Shown here piece after piece: positions 1 through 8,293 of a stretch of DNA of 40,492 bases. The stretch comes from Bradyrhizobium sacchari (GTDB lineage: Bacteria; Pseudomonadota; Alphaproteobacteria; Rhizobiales; Xanthobacteraceae). The stretch lies in contig NZ_LWIG01000069.1 of assembly GCF_002068095.1 (NCBI RefSeq), positions 8,674 to 49,165 of the forward strand, given 5' to 3'. Both the position numbers and the translations under genes were made by a program. The number at the start of each line of letters is the position of its first letter. Within the stretch, counting starts at the first letter, position 1. The notes beneath the pieces are model-generated. The model worked only from the letters and a program-made list of their open reading frames with translations. It had not been told where the DNA came from and did not search any database.

Positions 1-73
1 CCTCTGACCTGGTCCGCGATGGACAAGCACTTCGCTACTCCAACTTCGGGCAAGTCCCGCTTCCGCGAGTCCC
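1..73 (+). repeat. 73-bp direct repeat inside hsdS, copy 1 (end of TRD1)
   Basis: Bases 1-73 are identical to 631-703. The offset of 630 bp is a whole number of codons, so both copies encode the same peptide at the ends of the two recognition domains. The repeat may extend left beyond the window. Confidence 0.95.
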
Positions 74-944
74 AAAAATAGAGCAAGCCGCGATCGTGCG
101 GTTTTTAGACCAAACGAACCAGAAAATAGACAGGTTCATCCGGGCGAAACAGAAGCTAATCGCACTCCTCGGGGAGCAGAAGCAAGCTGTGATTTACAGT
201 GCTGTCACCCGCGGCCTAAATTCAAAGGCCCCGCTCAAAGATTCCGGATTGGACTGGCTGGGAGAGATTCCTAGTCACTGGGATGTCGTTCCAAGCAAAT
301 CATTGTTCGGACATCGAAAGGAGAAGGCGCGAGCAGAAGACCAAATGCTCACCGCTTCGCAGGTTCATGGGATTATTGCCAGAGATGAATTCATGGCAAT
401 CGAGCAACGACGCGTCATGCACGTGTTTACGGGGGCAGACATTCTAAAGCACGTCGAGCCCGATGATTTTGTCATGAGTATGAGAAGCTTCCAGGGTGGT
501 TTGGAGTGGTCAAAAGTTCGTGGAGCTATCAGCTCAGCATATGTGATGCTCATACCAAAAGAACAGGTGTACCCACCATACTACGCGCATCTCTTGAAGA
601 GTAAGGCTTATATCTCAGCGCTACGTAGAACCTCTGACCTGGTCCGCGATGGACAAGCACTTCGCTACTCCAACTTCGGGCAAGTCCCGCTTCCGCGAGT
701 CCCCATTGATGAGCAGCACGCCATAGCTGCCTATCTTGATAACGCAGTTGCGGACAGCGACGCAGCGATCAACCGGACGGAGCGCGAAATCGCACTGTTG
801 CAGGAATACAGAACTCGGCTAACCGCCGACGTGGTGAGCGGGAAGCTGGACGTGCGCGCCGCTGGAACGAAGCGGCCCACCGACCCTGCTGAGGCTGCCG
901 CTGACCTCGCAATCAGAGAGCCGCTGGAAGAGATTGAAGCGTAG
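3..944 (+). CDS. hsdS: Type I restriction specificity subunit HsdS, 5' end outside window
   Basis: DNA-recognition subunit of a type I restriction-modification complex; it directs the methylase and HsdR to the target sequence. The reading frame is open from the window edge, so the start and most of the first target recognition domain (TRD) are missing. Visible in order: the end of TRD1 (SDLVRDGQALRYSNFGQ), the central conserved helical region with EQAAIVRFLDQ and LIALLGEQKQAVI, the usual GLDWLGEIPSHW entry to TRD2, TRD2, then the distal helical region (DEQHAIAAYLD, EREIALLQEYRTRL). The ends of TRD1 and TRD2 are identical at DNA level over 73 bp, which is unusual. hsdR follows 8 bp later, so the two are co-transcribed; hsdM is presumably to the left of the window. 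Confidence 0.93.
   Translation, partial: SDLVRDGQALRYSNFGQVPLPRVPKIEQAAIVRFLDQTNQKIDRFIRAKQKLIALLGEQKQAVIYSAVTRGLNSKAPLKDSGLDWLGEIPSHWDVVPSKSLFGHRKEKARAEDQMLTASQVHGIIARDEFMAIEQRRVMHVFTGADILKHVEPDDFVMSMRSFQGGLEWSKVRGAISSAYVMLIPKEQVYPPYYAHLLKSKAYISALRRTSDLVRDGQALRYSNFGQVPLPRVPIDEQHAIAAYLDNAVADSDAAINRTEREIALLQEYRTRLTADVVSGKLDVRAAGTKRPTDPAEAAADLAIREPLEEIEA
631..703 (+). repeat. 73-bp direct repeat inside hsdS, copy 2 (end of TRD2)
   Basis: Second copy of the repeat at 1-73. Identity stops at base 704 (c against a), where the conserved linker of the subunit begins. Confidence 0.95.
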
Positions 945-952
945 GAAGTCTC

Positions 953-3900
953 ATGAGCGACCGGCCCAAAGTTCCCATTCCCGTTAAGCGAGCCGTCCTT
1001 ATCGAGACCTGTCATAGGTGTGCAGTTTGCGGCTTTGGACTGTCCATCGAGCTTGCGCACATTATCCCCTGGTTTGAAACCCACGACCACAGCGCCGAGA
1101 ATCTGATCGCCCTGTGCGCCAACTGTCACGACATGGCGGACAAGCAGAAGTGGAAGAAAAAGGATTTCGAAGCCTACAAGAAGAGCCCTTGGGCGCTTCG
1201 CAACGGCGCACCGCAGCCAATGAGTGCGCCGCAGAAGGCGATGGTGGATTTTATCCTCGCCCGTGACGCCGCGGACATGGATGCAATTCACCGCGTGCAG
1301 TTAGTGCAAATGGTCGCGGCCTATGCAGGGGTCCTTGTGACAGACGTTAAGCTGGTAGCCGTGGCGGCAAGCAACAGCTCGTTGGTCCGCATTGAAATGC
1401 CGCGGGAGGCTGCCGAGCGGATCATTCGAGGATTTCAATCCGAAGACCCTCGCCTGGCTTCGTTCCTCGATGAGTTTGCACTGACAGGCCCGGTTGTGGA
1501 TGCGGACGACAAACATGGCTCCCCCTTCGGACTTGAAGGCGGCCTCAAGCTCATCGAAACGGCGCGCCCAGCACCGGCAGAAACTCCGCCGGTCACGAAC
1601 GTCAAGGAAGAGGGACTGGAGTCGCTTATCGTCGCAGCGATGACGAATTTCGGCTGGTTCGTGGGCGAGAACGCGGACTACGACCAGGAATATGCCGTGG
1701 ACTTGAAGCATTTGACCGCCTTTCTCGAAGCGACGCAGGAGGACACCGCGGCGGAGCTGCAACTGCGAACGGATGGTCCGGTGCGCCGCAAATTTTTGGC
1801 GCAGCTGCAGGGCGAGATCACGCGCCGCGGCACAATCGACGTGATGCGAAAGGGCGTGAATCACGGGAAGCATCATGTGGACTTATTCTACGGGACACCA
1901 TCGCCGGAAAACAAAGCGGCCGTGGCACGGCACGCAGCAAACCGATTCAGCGTCACTCGCCAGCTTCGTTACAGCCGCGAGCAGACCAAGCGCGCCCTCG
2001 ACCTCGCGCTCTTCATCAACGGGCTTCCGGCTGCAACGTTCGAGCTGAAGAATAGCTTGACGAAGCAAACAGCGGAAGACGCCGAGCAACAATACAAGCG
2101 CGACCGCGATCCTCGCGAGACCCTATTCGCCTTTGGCCGGTGCATCGTCCATTTCGCAATGGATGACCGCGAGGTAAGGATGTGCACGGAGCTGAAGGGC
2201 TCGAAGGGTATGGCCAAGGATTCATGGTTCCTGCCGTTCAATCAGGGCTGGAATCAAGGAGCCGGAAACCCGGTCAATCCCTACGGGATCATGACGGACT
2301 ATCTGTGGCGGCGCATCCTCACGCCCGGAGGATTCACGGAAATCTTGGAAAATTACGCGCAGATCGTCGAGGAGAAGAACGAGAAGACGGGCAAGAAGAA
2401 GCGGGTCCAGATCTTCCCTCGCTACCACCAACTCGACGCCGTGCGAAAACTCCTCGCTGATGCCGCATGGTTCGGTGCTGGCAAGCGTTACCTGATTCAA
2501 CACTCGGCCGGGAGCGGAAAATCGAACTCCATTGCCTGGCTGGCCCATCAGCTCATAGGGCTCCGTAAAGGCGGCACGGATGTGTTTGATTCCATCATCG
2601 TGATCACCGACCGGCGCATTCTGGACCAACAAATCCGAGAGACGATTAGAGGCTTCGCCCAGGTATCCGCGATCATCGGAGCGGTGAAGGAGGGAGGTGG
2701 TATCTCCAAGACACAGCAGCTCTCAAAATTCCTGAAGGACGGGAAGAAGATCATCATATCCACGGTCCAGACGTTCCCCTTCCTGCTTGACAGCATTGGC
2801 GAAGAACATCGTGGCAAGAAGTTCGCCATCATCATCGACGAAGCTCACAGCAGCCAAGGCGGGCGGACGGCAGCTGCAATGAACGTGGCGTTGGCGGACA
2901 AGAACGACGACGCGGAAACCGCCGAGGATTGGATCAACGCCCGCCTTGAAGAGCGCATCAAATCGAAGAAGCTGCTGTCGAACGCAAGCTATTTCGCGTT
3001 CACCGCGACGCCGAAGAACAAAACTCTGGAGATGTTCGGCATTCCCTACCGAGTTGGCGACGAGGTGAAACACCGACCGTTCCACAGCTATACGATGAAG
3101 CAGGCCATCCAAGAGGGATTTATCCTCGATGTTTTGAAGAGTTACACGCCTGTCGATAGCTATTATCGGCTGGCAAAGACGGTTGAGGGCGACCCGGAGT
3201 TCGACGTGAAGAAAGCGCGCAAAAAGCTTCGCTTCTATGTCGAAAGTCACAGCAAAGCCATCCGCGACAAGGCCGAGATCATGGTGGACCATTTCCTCGA
3301 ACAGGTGATCGGCCAGAACAAAATCGGCGGACAAGCGCGGGCAATGGTGGTGACCGGCAGCATTGAGCGGGCCATCGAGTATTTCTACGCCATCCGCGGC
3401 TACCTCAACGAGCTCAAAAGCCCCTACAAGGCGATCGTCGCGTTCTCTGGCGAACCGGAGTTCAAGGGTGAGAAGGTGAGCGAGGCCAAGCTCAACGGCT
3501 TCCCAAGCAACGACATCGCCGACAGGATTCAAGATGACCCCTATCGTTTTCTAATCTGCGCCGACAAGTTCCAGACGGGCTATGACGAGCCGCTGCTGCA
3601 CACTATGTATGTAGACAAGGTCCTCAGTGGTATTAAGGCCGTTCAGACGCTGTCCCGCTTGAACAGGGCGCATCCAAAGAAGCACGACGTCTTCGTGCTC
3701 GATTTCCAGAACGACACCGATATGATCGAGAAGTCGTTTGCCGACTATTATCGCACGACGATCCTCAGCAAAGAAACTGACCCTAACAAGCTTCACGCTC
3801 TCAAAGGCGACCTCGACAACTTCCAGGTCTATTTGCAGGCGCAGATCGATCAGCTGGTTGAATGGTACTTGGACGGCGCGGATCGCGACAAGCTCGACCC

Positions 3901-4555
3901 TATTCTGGACGCCTGCGTTGCCGTTTACGTGAATGACCTCGACGAGGACGGCCAGGTAAATTTCAAGGGTAAAGCCAAGGCGTTCACCCGCACCTACGAC
4001 TTCCTCGCGACCATCTTGCCCTATGGCTTGCAGGAGTGGGAGAAACTGTCGATCTTCCTGAACTTCCTCATTCCAAAATTGCCCGCTCCGAAAGAGGAGG
4101 ATCTGGCAATAGGCATCCTCGAAGCGATCGACATGGACAGTTATCGTGCCGAGAAAAGGGCTACGCTGGCTATCGCGTTGCCCGACGCCGACGCGGAGAT
4201 TGAGCCGGTTCCCACCAGTGGTGGCGGGCGCAAAGCCGAGCCCGAGATGGACAAGCTCTCGAACATCATCAAAGCGTTTAATGACCAATTCGGCGGGTTG
4301 TTCAACGATCCGAAGGCCGTAGAGAAGCGGATCATGGAAACAATTCCGCCGAAGGTTTCGGCCGACCCAGCCTACCAGAACGCCAGGCAGAACTCCGATC
4401 GGCAGAACGCCCGCATCGAGCACGACAAAGCTCTAAAGCGGGTGATCACGGCGATGTTCAAAGACGATGCCCAGCTTTTCAAACAATTTCAGGATAATGA
4501 CTCTTTCCGCCGTTGGCTGACGGACACGATGTTTGGGTTGACCTACGACGAATGA
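953..4555 (+). CDS. hsdR: Type I restriction endonuclease HsdR with N-terminal HNH domain
   Basis: Motor and nuclease subunit of the type I system: translocates DNA with ATP and cleaves it. Residues 1-85 form an HNH-like zinc module (C23, C26, H36, N50, C55, C58, H59 in the usual C-x2-C, AHIIPW, NLIALCxxCH layout). Residues about 85-210 are an unassigned linker. The HsdR nuclease core follows near 345-365 (ALDLALFING then ATFELKNSL, the PD-(D/E)xK D and ExK). SF2 helicase motifs follow: HSAGSGKS near 516, IIIDEAHSSQ near 627, FTATP near 682, then a long C-terminal helical region. The 1200 aa length is larger than many HsdR proteins because of the front extension. The ATG sits 8 bp after the hsdS stop. 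Two long minus-strand frames inside it are shadows. Confidence 0.94.
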   Translation: MSDRPKVPIPVKRAVLIETCHRCAVCGFGLSIELAHIIPWFETHDHSAENLIALCANCHDMADKQKWKKKDFEAYKKSPWALRNGAPQPMSAPQKAMVDFILARDAADMDAIHRVQLVQMVAAYAGVLVTDVKLVAVAASNSSLVRIEMPREAAERIIRGFQSEDPRLASFLDEFALTGPVVDADDKHGSPFGLEGGLKLIETARPAPAETPPVTNVKEEGLESLIVAAMTNFGWFVGENADYDQEYAVDLKHLTAFLEATQEDTAAELQLRTDGPVRRKFLAQLQGEITRRGTIDVMRKGVNHGKHHVDLFYGTPSPENKAAVARHAANRFSVTRQLRYSREQTKRALDLALFINGLPAATFELKNSLTKQTAEDAEQQYKRDRDPRETLFAFGRCIVHFAMDDREVRMCTELKGSKGMAKDSWFLPFNQGWNQGAGNPVNPYGIMTDYLWRRILTPGGFTEILENYAQIVEEKNEKTGKKKRVQIFPRYHQLDAVRKLLADAAWFGAGKRYLIQHSAGSGKSNSIAWLAHQLIGLRKGGTDVFDSIIVITDRRILDQQIRETIRGFAQVSAIIGAVKEGGGISKTQQLSKFLKDGKKIIISTVQTFPFLLDSIGEEHRGKKFAIIIDEAHSSQGGRTAAAMNVALADKNDDAETAEDWINARLEERIKSKKLLSNASYFAFTATPKNKTLEMFGIPYRVGDEVKHRPFHSYTMKQAIQEGFILDVLKSYTPVDSYYRLAKTVEGDPEFDVKKARKKLRFYVESHSKAIRDKAEIMVDHFLEQVIGQNKIGGQARAMVVTGSIERAIEYFYAIRGYLNELKSPYKAIVAFSGEPEFKGEKVSEAKLNGFPSNDIADRIQDDPYRFLICADKFQTGYDEPLLHTMYVDKVLSGIKAVQTLSRLNRAHPKKHDVFVLDFQNDTDMIEKSFADYYRTTILSKETDPNKLHALKGDLDNFQVYLQAQIDQLVEWYLDGADRDKLDPILDACVAVYVNDLDEDGQVNFKGKAKAFTRTYDFLATILPYGLQEWEKLSIFLNFLIPKLPAPKEEDLAIGILEAIDMDSYRAEKRATLAIALPDADAEIEPVPTSGGGRKAEPEMDKLSNIIKAFNDQFGGLFNDPKAVEKRIMETIPPKVSADPAYQNARQNSDRQNARIEHDKALKRVITAMFKDDAQLFKQFQDNDSFRRWLTDTMFGLTYDE

Positions 4556-4566
4556 TGAATCAAAGC

Positions 4567-4620
4567 GATCGGCTGACGGTCAGAGTGAGAATGTTCCATA
4601 ACATTCGATCAGCGAATCCC
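4567..4620 (+). repeat. Repeated boundary site A, downstream of hsdR
   Basis: Core TTCCATAACAT at 4594-4604, then 7 bases, then GCGAAT at 4612-4617. Outer imperfect inverted arms GATCGGCTGA (4567-4576) and TCAGCGAATC (4609-4618); an inner palindrome GAATGTT-CCAT-AACATTC also surrounds the core. It begins 12 bp after the hsdR stop and ends about 35 bp before the 3' end of the minus-strand recombinase operon. The same pattern recurs at 12778, 15228, 23396 and 32194. Confidence 0.77.
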
Positions 4621-4654
4621 CCCGCCCGTGTTGTTGCCAACTTGGAAGGGGCTT

Positions 4655-5116
4655 TCAGCGGCCTCCGGCGTTCCGCGCGGATGAGCTGATCAGGGCCTGC
4701 TGCCGGTCCCACTCCGCTGGGATCGACTTCAACAGCTGCGCCAGCTCCAGACCGTCCGGCTGTAGTCCGTTCAAGATGGCTTCTGTGATCGTCGGCGAAA
4801 GCAGGGTGAGCCGGAGCACCCGGCATAGATAGGACTCGTTGATCTTTTCGGCTTTGGCGAGGTCTCGCACCGAACTAAATAGGTTCGATTCCAGCATATT
4901 GCGCCAGCGATGGGCCCGCACCACGGCCTTGACCAACGTGTTGTCGACCTGCGGCTTCGGCGGTGACCAGGCTTCTGTATTCGCAGGCGTGACGACGCGT
5001 TTGCGGCCACCCTGTCGGCGGAACGAGATCGGGATGCTCACCACCATTGTTCGGCCGTCTCGGCTGAGCTTCGGTCGACCGATAGGGCCGTGGGTGAGGG
5101 TGGTCGGCCTGTTCAT
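4655..5116 (-). CDS. Recombinase-associated small HTH protein, function unknown
   Basis: A 153-aa basic protein, last gene of the recombinase operon. Its ATG overlaps the recombinase stop as ATGA, which implies translational coupling. The N-terminal half is rich in Arg and Gly (GRPKLSRDGRTMVVSIPI); residues about 80-120 look like a helix-turn-helix (SVRDLAKAEKINESYLCRVL followed by LTLLSPTI), as in ParB-like or phage-type DNA-binding proteins. Proteins of this kind commonly sit directly downstream of large serine recombinases in alphaproteobacterial islands, so an accessory or directionality role is plausible but unproven. Its stop lies about 35 bp from repeated site A. Confidence 0.8.
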   Translation of the reverse strand: MNRPTTLTHGPIGRPKLSRDGRTMVVSIPISFRRQGGRKRVVTPANTEAWSPPKPQVDNTLVKAVVRAHRWRNMLESNLFSSVRDLAKAEKINESYLCRVLRLTLLSPTITEAILNGLQPDGLELAQLLKSIPAEWDRQQALISSSARNAGGR

Positions 5117-6492
5117 TCGGCTGCCTGCCGGAAGGGTTCGGGCTGCAATTCCGCGGATAGCGAGGTCAACCCCTGAATCTTTAAGGTGATGTCCATTCGC
5201 TCGGCATGCATGTCGATGCGTTCGACGAGTAGCTGAACGATGCGCGCCTGTTCGGCCGGAAACAGCTCGTCCCAGAGCTCGTCAAAGCCGAGAAGCGCAT
5301 TGCGCACTTCCGCTTCGCTGATATCAGTGGCCTGGTTGCGTAGAGCGCGCCAAGTTTGAACGATGATTTCAGGAGCCTGCAGCAGCCGACGGACTTGATC
5401 GATGATGATGCGCTCTAGCTCCGCCGCGGGCACCAGCTTGACCGGGCAATCCGATCTGCCCTGCTTCATCGCTGTCTGGCTGATGTAGTAGCGATAGAGG
5501 CGGCCCGACTTTCGCGTGTGCGTTGGCGACATGGCTGCGCCGTCCGGTCCGAATAACAAGCCTTTCAACAAGGCTGGTGTCTGAGCACGGCTGTTGTTCG
5601 CGCGCTTGCGGGGGCTTTCCTTCAGAATGCCGTGGGCCTGATCCCAGAGCTTGCGATCGATAATCGCCTCATGCTCGCCAGGGTATGCGGTGCCTTTGTG
5701 AACCGCCTCTCCGAGATAGACCCGATTACGGAGAATTCTATACAGCAACGTCTTATCTATGAGGTGACCGTACCGTGTGCGCTCGTTGGCAGCGATCAGT
5801 TCACGGGCCAGAAGGGTCGCAGACTTAAGCTGCACGAAGCGCCGGAAAATGGCGCTAACCCGCTCGGCATCGCCCTGGTGGACCAGCAATTTGCGATCGC
5901 GTACTTCATAGCCGAGCGGCGTCCAACCGCCCATCCATTTGCCACGCTTGCGCGAGGCCGCGACTTTGTCACGAATCCGCTCGCCGATCAGCTCGCGCTC
6001 GAATTGGGCGAAGGTCACCAGGATGTTCAGAGCCATGCGGCCCATGGCGTCCTTGGTGTTAAAGGACTGCGTGACGGATACGAATGTCACGCCATGACGT
6101 TCGAACAGTTCTACGAGATTCAGGAAGTCGAGCATCGACCGCGAAAGGCGGTCAATTTTGTAGACCACGATCACATCGAGCTTTCCGGCTTGGACGGCGG
6201 CGATGAGCCGTTTTAGGGCCGGTCTTTCTAGGGTGCCGCCCGAAAAGCCACCATCATCGTAGCGATCGGGAATCGGGGTCCAGCCCTCCGCTCGTTGGCT
6301 CACGATATAAGCCTCACAAGCCTCTCTCTGGGCATCTAGCGAGTTGAAGTCCATGTCGAGGCCTTCTTCGCTCGACTTGCGGGTATACACCGCACACCGG
6401 ACTTTACGGATTGCGGAGCGGCCGGGATCTGCCCGCTCAAAAGAGCTGGGAAAGGGGCTGGCTCGCCGCTTTTGCGATGTTCGGGAGGTCAT
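5113..6492 (-). CDS. Large serine recombinase (resolvase/invertase N-domain plus recombinase domain)
   Basis: Site-specific DNA recombinase that cuts and rejoins DNA through a serine. The N-terminal resolvase fold shows the YTRKS catalytic motif (Ser about 40 from the chosen start), DDGGFSGGTLERPAL, VYKIDRLSRS and NILVTFAQFERELIGERIRDK. The Recombinase domain follows (GKWMGGWTPLGYEV, LLYRILRNRVYLGE), then GLLFGPDGAAMSP with KSGRLYRYYIS, and a C-terminal helical region. I choose the ATG at 6492 rather than the one at 6537, because 6492 gives an ATGA overlap with the upstream DUF2924 gene. The result is 459 aa, normal for the small end of the large serine recombinases. Likely the enzyme that moved this module; its att sites may be the repeated sites A-E (inference). 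Confidence 0.93.
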   Translation of the reverse strand: MTSRTSQKRRASPFPSSFERADPGRSAIRKVRCAVYTRKSSEEGLDMDFNSLDAQREACEAYIVSQRAEGWTPIPDRYDDGGFSGGTLERPALKRLIAAVQAGKLDVIVVYKIDRLSRSMLDFLNLVELFERHGVTFVSVTQSFNTKDAMGRMALNILVTFAQFERELIGERIRDKVAASRKRGKWMGGWTPLGYEVRDRKLLVHQGDAERVSAIFRRFVQLKSATLLARELIAANERTRYGHLIDKTLLYRILRNRVYLGEAVHKGTAYPGEHEAIIDRKLWDQAHGILKESPRKRANNSRAQTPALLKGLLFGPDGAAMSPTHTRKSGRLYRYYISQTAMKQGRSDCPVKLVPAAELERIIIDQVRRLLQAPEIIVQTWRALRNQATDISEAEVRNALLGFDELWDELFPAEQARIVQLLVERIDMHAERMDITLKIQGLTSLSAELQPEPFRQAAE

Positions 6493-6932
6493 TTGCCCAG
6501 CGAGTTTTTGAGGCCGAAGAAGACCCACCCATTCCATTTGGTGCCCGTGATCTGGCGGGCGACCGAGGACAGGGATTTGTAGGGACGGCCGAGGTATTCG
6601 AAATCGTCGTGGCGAACGGTGACGCAGTGCTCAACGCCCTCCCATTCACGGATCAGCTTCGTCCCGGCGACGGGTCGCAAAAGCGGCCGAGCCTTGCGGT
6701 CCGCCGGCTTTTGCTCGGCATACTGCTTGGCCATGGCTTTGAGCCGTTCGGTGGTTTCCCGGGTCAGGCCGCCATAGGCCAATTCCTGAATGCGGTAGGC
6801 CAGCCGGCTTTCCAGGAAACGGCGGTTATAGGCGGGCGGCTCAGTATCGAAGAGCTCGCGCCAGCGGGCCTTTAAAGCGGGGGCGGCCGCGCCCTTAAGA
6901 GCGGCCAGCTGGGCCAAAACGGTGTCTTTCAC
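6489..6932 (-). CDS. DUF2924 family protein
   Basis: A 147-aa protein starting with GTG. It shows the pattern typical of DUF2924 proteins that precede serine recombinases: LAALKGAAAPALKARWRELF, then RRFLESRLAYRIQELAYGGL, and a C-terminal stretch WEGVEHCVTVRHDDFEYLGR followed by YKSLSSVARQITGTKWNGW. The C-terminal part resembles a small DNA-binding or RAMA-like fold (recall, not tested). Its start overlaps the upstream small gene as GTGA and its stop overlaps the recombinase ATG, so four proteins are made from one coupled message. An accessory role in recombination is likely; no enzymatic motif is visible. Confidence 0.85.
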   Translation of the reverse strand: MKDTVLAQLAALKGAAAPALKARWRELFDTEPPAYNRRFLESRLAYRIQELAYGGLTRETTERLKAMAKQYAEQKPADRKARPLLRPVAGTKLIREWEGVEHCVTVRHDDFEYLGRPYKSLSSVARQITGTKWNGWVFFGLKNSLGK

Positions 6933-7126
6933 GGGGTAATTTCCTGGGCTCTGTAAGCCTCATCACCCCCAGACAACCCAGCACAGTCGAGCGGAGAATT
7001 TGCGGGATCGGGCAAATTTCGACTGGACTTTCGGTCGAGAACACGCAGAAGGCCCGTGGCCAAAATGGTGGCCAACTCGTTGATTGCGTCCTGCGGCGAT
7101 GGCGAATCAGAGAGAGGATGAGACAT
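6929..7126 (-). CDS. Small protein leading the recombinase operon, unknown function
   Basis: A 65-aa protein from ATG at 7126; a TTG at 7168 would give 79 aa. The sequence DAINELATILATGLLRVLDR resembles a short family often placed in front of DUF2924 and a serine recombinase in rhizobial islands (family recall). Its stop overlaps the next start as GTGA. No strong ribosome site is visible upstream of either start. The promoter for the operon must lie between 7127 and 7224, a region shared with the divergent gene at 7225. Confidence 0.65.
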   Translation of the reverse strand: MSHPLSDSPSPQDAINELATILATGLLRVLDRKSSRNLPDPANSPLDCAGLSGGDEAYRAQEITP

Positions 7127-7224
7127 TGTCTCGGCAGGATGAGCTCGGCCTTCCTTGATGTCAGGCAATCAAGCCCGTTCAGCAAGTCTGGGTATTTTAC
7201 CCGCAGGCCACTAGTTGGTGCCCA

Positions 7225-8205
7225 ATGGATTCCTCAAGACCAAGACGGTGGTCCTTCAAATTGCCGCGGGCAGAAGCAGCGCTGCCGGCCGGGCCCCTCG
7301 AGAGTTTCGAGCAGGCGGTGCAATCCCTCCGACCTATTTCCACAATGCACCGGCTAAGCGAGTTCGGTGAGCGGCAACATTGCGCCTGCGTATCTTGCGC
7401 GGCCAATGAAGTGCAGCGGCTCGCCATCGAATTCAACCAAAACAAATTGCTTGAGCGAGATGCACCCCGAGCCAAGCACGTCGTCGATGGAGCAAACCTC
7501 GTTGCCGACTGCGCTGATCAGCTACTAAAAGCTATCAAGGGCACTGATGATTACACTCGAAAAGCATTCATGGAGTACGGAAGATATAACTCCGTTCAGG
7601 ATCTGCCCAGCTATTCTGGCCAATTTGATAACATCGAAGAGGATGACGATTATCCTGATCCTGCTGACGACGACAGAGAGAGTTTGTGGATACAGAATCT
7701 ACTTGAGTTGCGGCAGGGCGCGATATTGGTCGCAGCCGAATTTAAGAAGAGCCGTGGTGCGGAACGAAGCGCACCGATCGATAAGGGAGGGCGCACGAAC
7801 CTGTTCAAGGAAGGGTTCGGATCCCCGGACCGCAATCTTGTCATTTCCGGTTGGAGTGTCTTTGAAACCTTCCAGCACAAGCAGGCGAAAGGCACCGAGC
7901 ACGGCGCATTTCATGGGTTTCTCAAGCACGTGTTCAAGTATGCCACCGGCCGCAGCTCCGAACGGCACTCCAGCATTGGTTCATGGGTGAAGGCTCTTGC
8001 GAGTCTGCTCCGCCAGCGAGACGATGCCTCCGAAACATATCTCTCCGCAGAGAGGCTCTATCAAGAGCTGAAGGCGGAACCCCATTCTAACCTGCTAACT
8101 AAACACAAGCTGGCCCTCACTATGAAGGAGGCTGCCGATACGCTGGAGGTCCTCAACGGTCGAATCAGCAGCGCAAAGCTGAGCAAGAAAGCTCAACAGA
8201 AATAG
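7225..8205 (+). CDS. Hypothetical protein, 326 aa
   Basis: Not recognised. A soluble, charged protein with a Cys pair in CACVSC near residue 54, a very acidic central segment (EEDDDYPDPADDD, about residues 133-145), and a helical C-terminal half containing HGAFHGFLKHVFKYATGR. That last segment resembles conserved cores of hypothetical proteins found next to replication-type genes on rhizobial mobile elements (weak recall). The true start may be the internal Met at residue 41 (MHRLSEFGERQ). It is divergent from the recombinase operon and is followed 88 bp later by the HTH/DnaA-like gene, with which it may form a unit. Confidence 0.65.
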   Translation: MDSSRPRRWSFKLPRAEAALPAGPLESFEQAVQSLRPISTMHRLSEFGERQHCACVSCAANEVQRLAIEFNQNKLLERDAPRAKHVVDGANLVADCADQLLKAIKGTDDYTRKAFMEYGRYNSVQDLPSYSGQFDNIEEDDDYPDPADDDRESLWIQNLLELRQGAILVAAEFKKSRGAERSAPIDKGGRTNLFKEGFGSPDRNLVISGWSVFETFQHKQAKGTEHGAFHGFLKHVFKYATGRSSERHSSIGSWVKALASLLRQRDDASETYLSAERLYQELKAEPHSNLLTKHKLALTMKEAADTLEVLNGRISSAKLSKKAQQK

Positions 8206-8293
8206 CCTGGTAGTTTGCCTGATTGAATTTCTAAGCTCTTGTAGGCTGAGCCAGGATGATCGCTGGTGGGCAGCGATCGGGCTTGGTCTAGCA

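Noticed and set aside
2723..4423. Long minus-strand open frames inside hsdR
   Set aside because: They lie opposite a clear helicase gene and have no recognisable protein pattern; shadows of a GC-rich gene.
4567..4620. Reading the repeated sites as simple terminators
   Set aside because: There are no T tracts, and the conserved part is the single-stranded core and its spacing rather than the stem.
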